From positions 1 through 15,006 of the forward strand of contig NZ_JOCQ01000154.1 in the NCBI RefSeq assembly GCF_000720725.1: a DNA stretch of 15,006 nt. The letters run 5' to 3'. The translations under genes were made by a program, and so were the position numbers. Shown here one piece after another: positions 13,610 through 15,006 of this stretch; the stretch's first letter is position 1; every line of letters begins with the position of its first letter. A model generated the notes under the pieces. The model ran no database searches. It had not been told where the DNA came from and was given only the letters and a program-made list of their open reading frames with translations. The stretch is from Streptomyces rimosus subsp. rimosus (lineage in GTDB: Bacteria > Actinomycetota > Actinomycetes > Streptomycetales > Streptomycetaceae).

Positions 13610-14623
13610 CTAAAGACGATCGGGCGTGGAGATGCCGAGCAGGTGAAGGCCGTTGGCGAGCACCGTTCCGGCGGCTTCGGCGAGGGCCAGCCGGCCACGG
13701 TGCACGGCCGAGGGTTTCTCCTCCCCGACGGGCAGCGGCGGACAGACGTCATGACATCGCAGCCAGGCGTCGGCGGTGACCTCCAGATGCCGCGCGACCC
13801 GATCGGGCGCCCGGTGCCGCGCGGCGGCCTCGACGGCGGCGGGGTACTCGGCGATGGCGGCGTAGAGATCGCGGAGGGCGTGGGACTGCGTGTCCGTACC
13901 CCCCACCTCTTGTATGTCTGCGGGCTCGGCGGCGAACCCCAGGTCGCGGGCGTTACGAGTCATCGCGCGCGTACGGGCGTACCCGTACTGCACCCGGAAG
14001 CGGGGGTTGCTCTCCCGCTGAACGGGCCGGTCGGGAAGGCGCACGGCGTCGCCTTGGGCGGGGCGGAGGAGGACCCAGCGGGCTTCGTCCGGGCCCAGGC
14101 GGGCGGTGAGGACGTGCCAGTCGTGGGCGATGGGCCGGGGGCGGACCGTTTCCCCACCCGGCCTCGTCTCCGCGCCTCCCGCAGGAAGGATCCTTTCCAT
14201 CGCCTCGGCCACTACTGCAGCGCGCGCACCTGCGCCTTCCGCCGCACGCAACTCCACCCGGCCCCGGCCGCAGGCATCCCCGTACGCCCGCCCCTGCGCC
14301 AGCACACTCCGTACGAGCCCGGCCCGGGCCGCCCCCGTCAACGTCACGTTCAAGAACCCGGCCCCGGCAACCCCCACGCCGGCAACTCCGGATACCCCCG
14401 TCAACCGCTCCCGCAGCACTTCGGCCACCTCAAGCGGCGACCGCCCGGCCTCCTTGGCCACCTGCAGCGCGACACCACACGCCAGATCAGCCTCATCACC
14501 GACGCCCTTACCGCCCGGCGCGCGCACCACAACCCGCTCCGGCACGGTCACGGAGAGTTCCCCGTCCTCAACGGCGCCACGCACGGCACAGAGCACGGCG
14601 CGGGAGAACTCAGCGGGGGTCAC
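13610..14623 (-). CDS. nrtL: ArgS-related anticodon-binding protein NrtL (catalytic core absent)
   Basis: 337 residues from GTG at 14623. Residues about 1-97 resemble the N-terminal tRNA-recognition domain of arginyl-tRNA synthetase (GDEADLACGVALQVAKEAGRS region at 42-62, GAGFLNVTL at 87-95). Residues about 206-337 resemble its DALR anticodon-binding domain (NPRFRVQYGYARTRA at 206-220, LALAEAAGTVLANGLHLLGI at 312-331). Between them, about 110 residues carry no HIGH or KMSKS motif, so aminoacylation is not expected. It likely binds tRNA or another RNA; its real function is unknown. An upstream GTG at 14671 would add 16 residues but has no ribosome-binding site. At 14623 a TACGCT -10 element is placed for a leaderless transcript. 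It lies 152 bases upstream of lysA on the same strand. Confidence 0.85.
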   Translation of the reverse strand: MTPAEFSRAVLCAVRGAVEDGELSVTVPERVVVRAPGGKGVGDEADLACGVALQVAKEAGRSPLEVAEVLRERLTGVSGVAGVGVAGAGFLNVTLTGAARAGLVRSVLAQGRAYGDACGRGRVELRAAEGAGARAAVVAEAMERILPAGGAETRPGGETVRPRPIAHDWHVLTARLGPDEARWVLLRPAQGDAVRLPDRPVQRESNPRFRVQYGYARTRAMTRNARDLGFAAEPADIQEVGGTDTQSHALRDLYAAIAEYPAAVEAAARHRAPDRVARHLEVTADAWLRCHDVCPPLPVGEEKPSAVHRGRLALAEAAGTVLANGLHLLGISTPDRL

Positions 14624-14629
14624 GCCCCC

Positions 14630-14635
14630 AGCGTA
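14630..14635 (-). promoter_or_regulatory. -10 element for a leaderless nrtL transcript
   Basis: TACGCT (TANNNT) on the minus strand occupies -12 to -7 relative to the first base of the chosen GTG start. No Shine-Dalgarno site is present (only TGGGGGC). This geometry is typical of leaderless mRNAs in Streptomyces. No strong -35 is visible. Confidence 0.45.
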
Positions 14636-14658
14636 TGGGAGAAGCAGCCCTCGACCGC

Positions 14659-14685
14659 CACCTGGTTTCACCTGGCGGACAGGTG
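14659..14685. repeat. CACCTGG direct and inverted repeats upstream of nrtL
   Basis: CACCTGG occurs at 14659-14665 and 14669-14675 (period 10). The second copy also forms an inverted repeat, CACCTG (14669-14674) with CAGGTG (14680-14685) around GCGGA. The group lies about 35-60 bases upstream of the nrtL start, where an operator would be expected. No known regulator is recognised. Confidence 0.4.
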
Positions 14686-14763
14686 CGCCCTGCTGATGGA
14701 GGAGCGTCCCGGCCGTGCGGGGTGGGGATGCCGGCGGCGCACTGGATACCGGGGGTTTACGCC

Positions 14764-15006
14764 ATGCCGGTCACCGGGCGCCTGAGCCGTGTCGTCACCG
14801 AACACCTCTCCCCACGCACCCCGCCCCCACCCGACAGAGGCGCCCCCTCACCCAGCCACCCAGTCACCCAGCCATCCAGTCCCCCAGTCACCCAGCAGGC
14901 CACACCGCAGCCTCCGACCCCCCTTCGACATCCCCAACTGTCCCAACCGTCCCTACCGTCCCTGCCTCCCCAACCCCAACCTCCCCCTCGGGCCGTCCCA
15001 CCTCAC
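14764..15006 (+). CDS. Possible partial proline-rich ORF running off the right edge
   Basis: The frame from ATG 14764 is open for 81 codons to the end of the window. It begins MPVTGRLSRVVTEHLSPR and then becomes rich in proline, serine, glutamine and threonine. The first 19 codons have mostly G or C in the third position, like a real gene; later codons do not. Only a weak GGGGG lies upstream. It would be divergent from nrtL. The low complexity makes an open frame likely by chance, so this is a tentative call with no function proposed. Confidence 0.2.
   Translation, partial: MPVTGRLSRVVTEHLSPRTPPPPDRGAPSPSHPVTQPSSPPVTQQATPQPPTPLRHPQLSQPSLPSLPPQPQPPPRAVPPH
14849..14896. repeat. Six tandem copies of an 8-bp repeat
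   Basis: Units of CACCCAGY run from 14849 to 14896: CACCCAGC, CACCCAGT, CACCCAGC, CATCCAGT, CCCCCAGT and CACCCAGC. Four units match the consensus exactly and two differ by one base. Confidence 0.85.
14932..14987. repeat. Imperfect 9-bp tandem repeat with minus-strand G-runs
   Basis: Units CCCCAACTG, TCCCAACCG, TCCCTACCG and TCCCTGCCT cover 14932-14967, followed by the C-runs 14968-14971, 14974-14977 and 14983-14987. The minus strand therefore has many runs of three to five G separated by 2-6 bases, which fits the G-quadruplex rule. Confidence 0.6.

Larger units (their letters stand above)
14672..15006. other. C-rich right flank with tandem repeats, no confident gene
   Basis: 335 bases. From about 14786 the plus strand is strongly C-rich and poor in G, unlike ordinary Streptomyces coding DNA, and carries 8-bp and 9-bp tandem repeats. 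No tRNA-like cloverleaf or T-loop sequence was found. One plus-strand frame from ATG 14764 stays open to the window edge (listed separately). Confidence 0.5.

Noticed and set aside
14849..14896. CRISPR-like array
   Set aside because: The repeat unit is 8 bases with no spacers; it is a simple tandem repeat.
14672..15006. tRNA gene or attachment site next to nrtL
   Set aside because: No T-loop (GGTTCGA-type) sequence or cloverleaf arms could be found on either strand.

Overview
The window reads as chromosomal DNA from a Streptomyces or a close relative. Evidence is the very high G+C with GC-rich third codon positions, GTG and TTG starts preceded by strong Shine-Dalgarno sites, intergenic hairpins that mostly lack U-tracts, and a gene order that matches, from memory, the lysA-hom-thrC-thrB-rho-LCP-rpmE-prfA-prmC region of streptomycete chromosomes. 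All twelve confident genes lie on the minus strand, so transcription runs from right to left.

Right part (about 8.2-14.6 kb): nrtL, a protein resembling arginyl-tRNA synthetase without its catalytic core, is followed by lysA (last step of lysine synthesis). Next come hom and thrC, 8 bases apart, and then thrB after a 380-base gap with a strong hairpin. Together hom, thrB and thrC convert aspartate semialdehyde to threonine; LysA draws on the competing branch.

Middle (about 4.0-8.1 kb): rho encodes the transcription terminator Rho with a long disordered arginine/glycine/aspartate-rich insertion, behind a leader of about 360 bases. It is followed by an LCP-family envelope glycopolymer ligase, with a large AT-rich dyad upstream, and by rpmE (zinc-type ribosomal protein L31). 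Both rho and rpmE have upstream sequences that fit the SigR (thiol-oxidative-stress sigma factor) promoter pattern GGGAAT-N18/19-GTT.

Left part (0.25-3.7 kb): a compact cluster prfA-prmC-tsaC-phosphatase-like gene. PrmC methylates the GGQ glutamine of the release factor made by prfA. TsaC uses threonine, the product of the hom-thrB-thrC pathway, to begin the t6A modification of tRNA. An unlisted 18-codon ORF exactly fills the prmC-tsaC gap. The last protein has the low-molecular-weight phosphatase fold signature, but serine replaces the catalytic cysteine.

The flanks (1-254 and 14,672-15,006) hold no confident gene. The right flank is a C-rich tandem-repeat tract with one possible proline-rich ORF running off the edge. 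I see no mobile element, CRISPR array, rRNA or tRNA. The window is largely conserved housekeeping DNA; the most interesting points are the altered phosphatase, the core-less ArgRS relative, the paired SigR-like promoters and several unexplained repeats and dyads.
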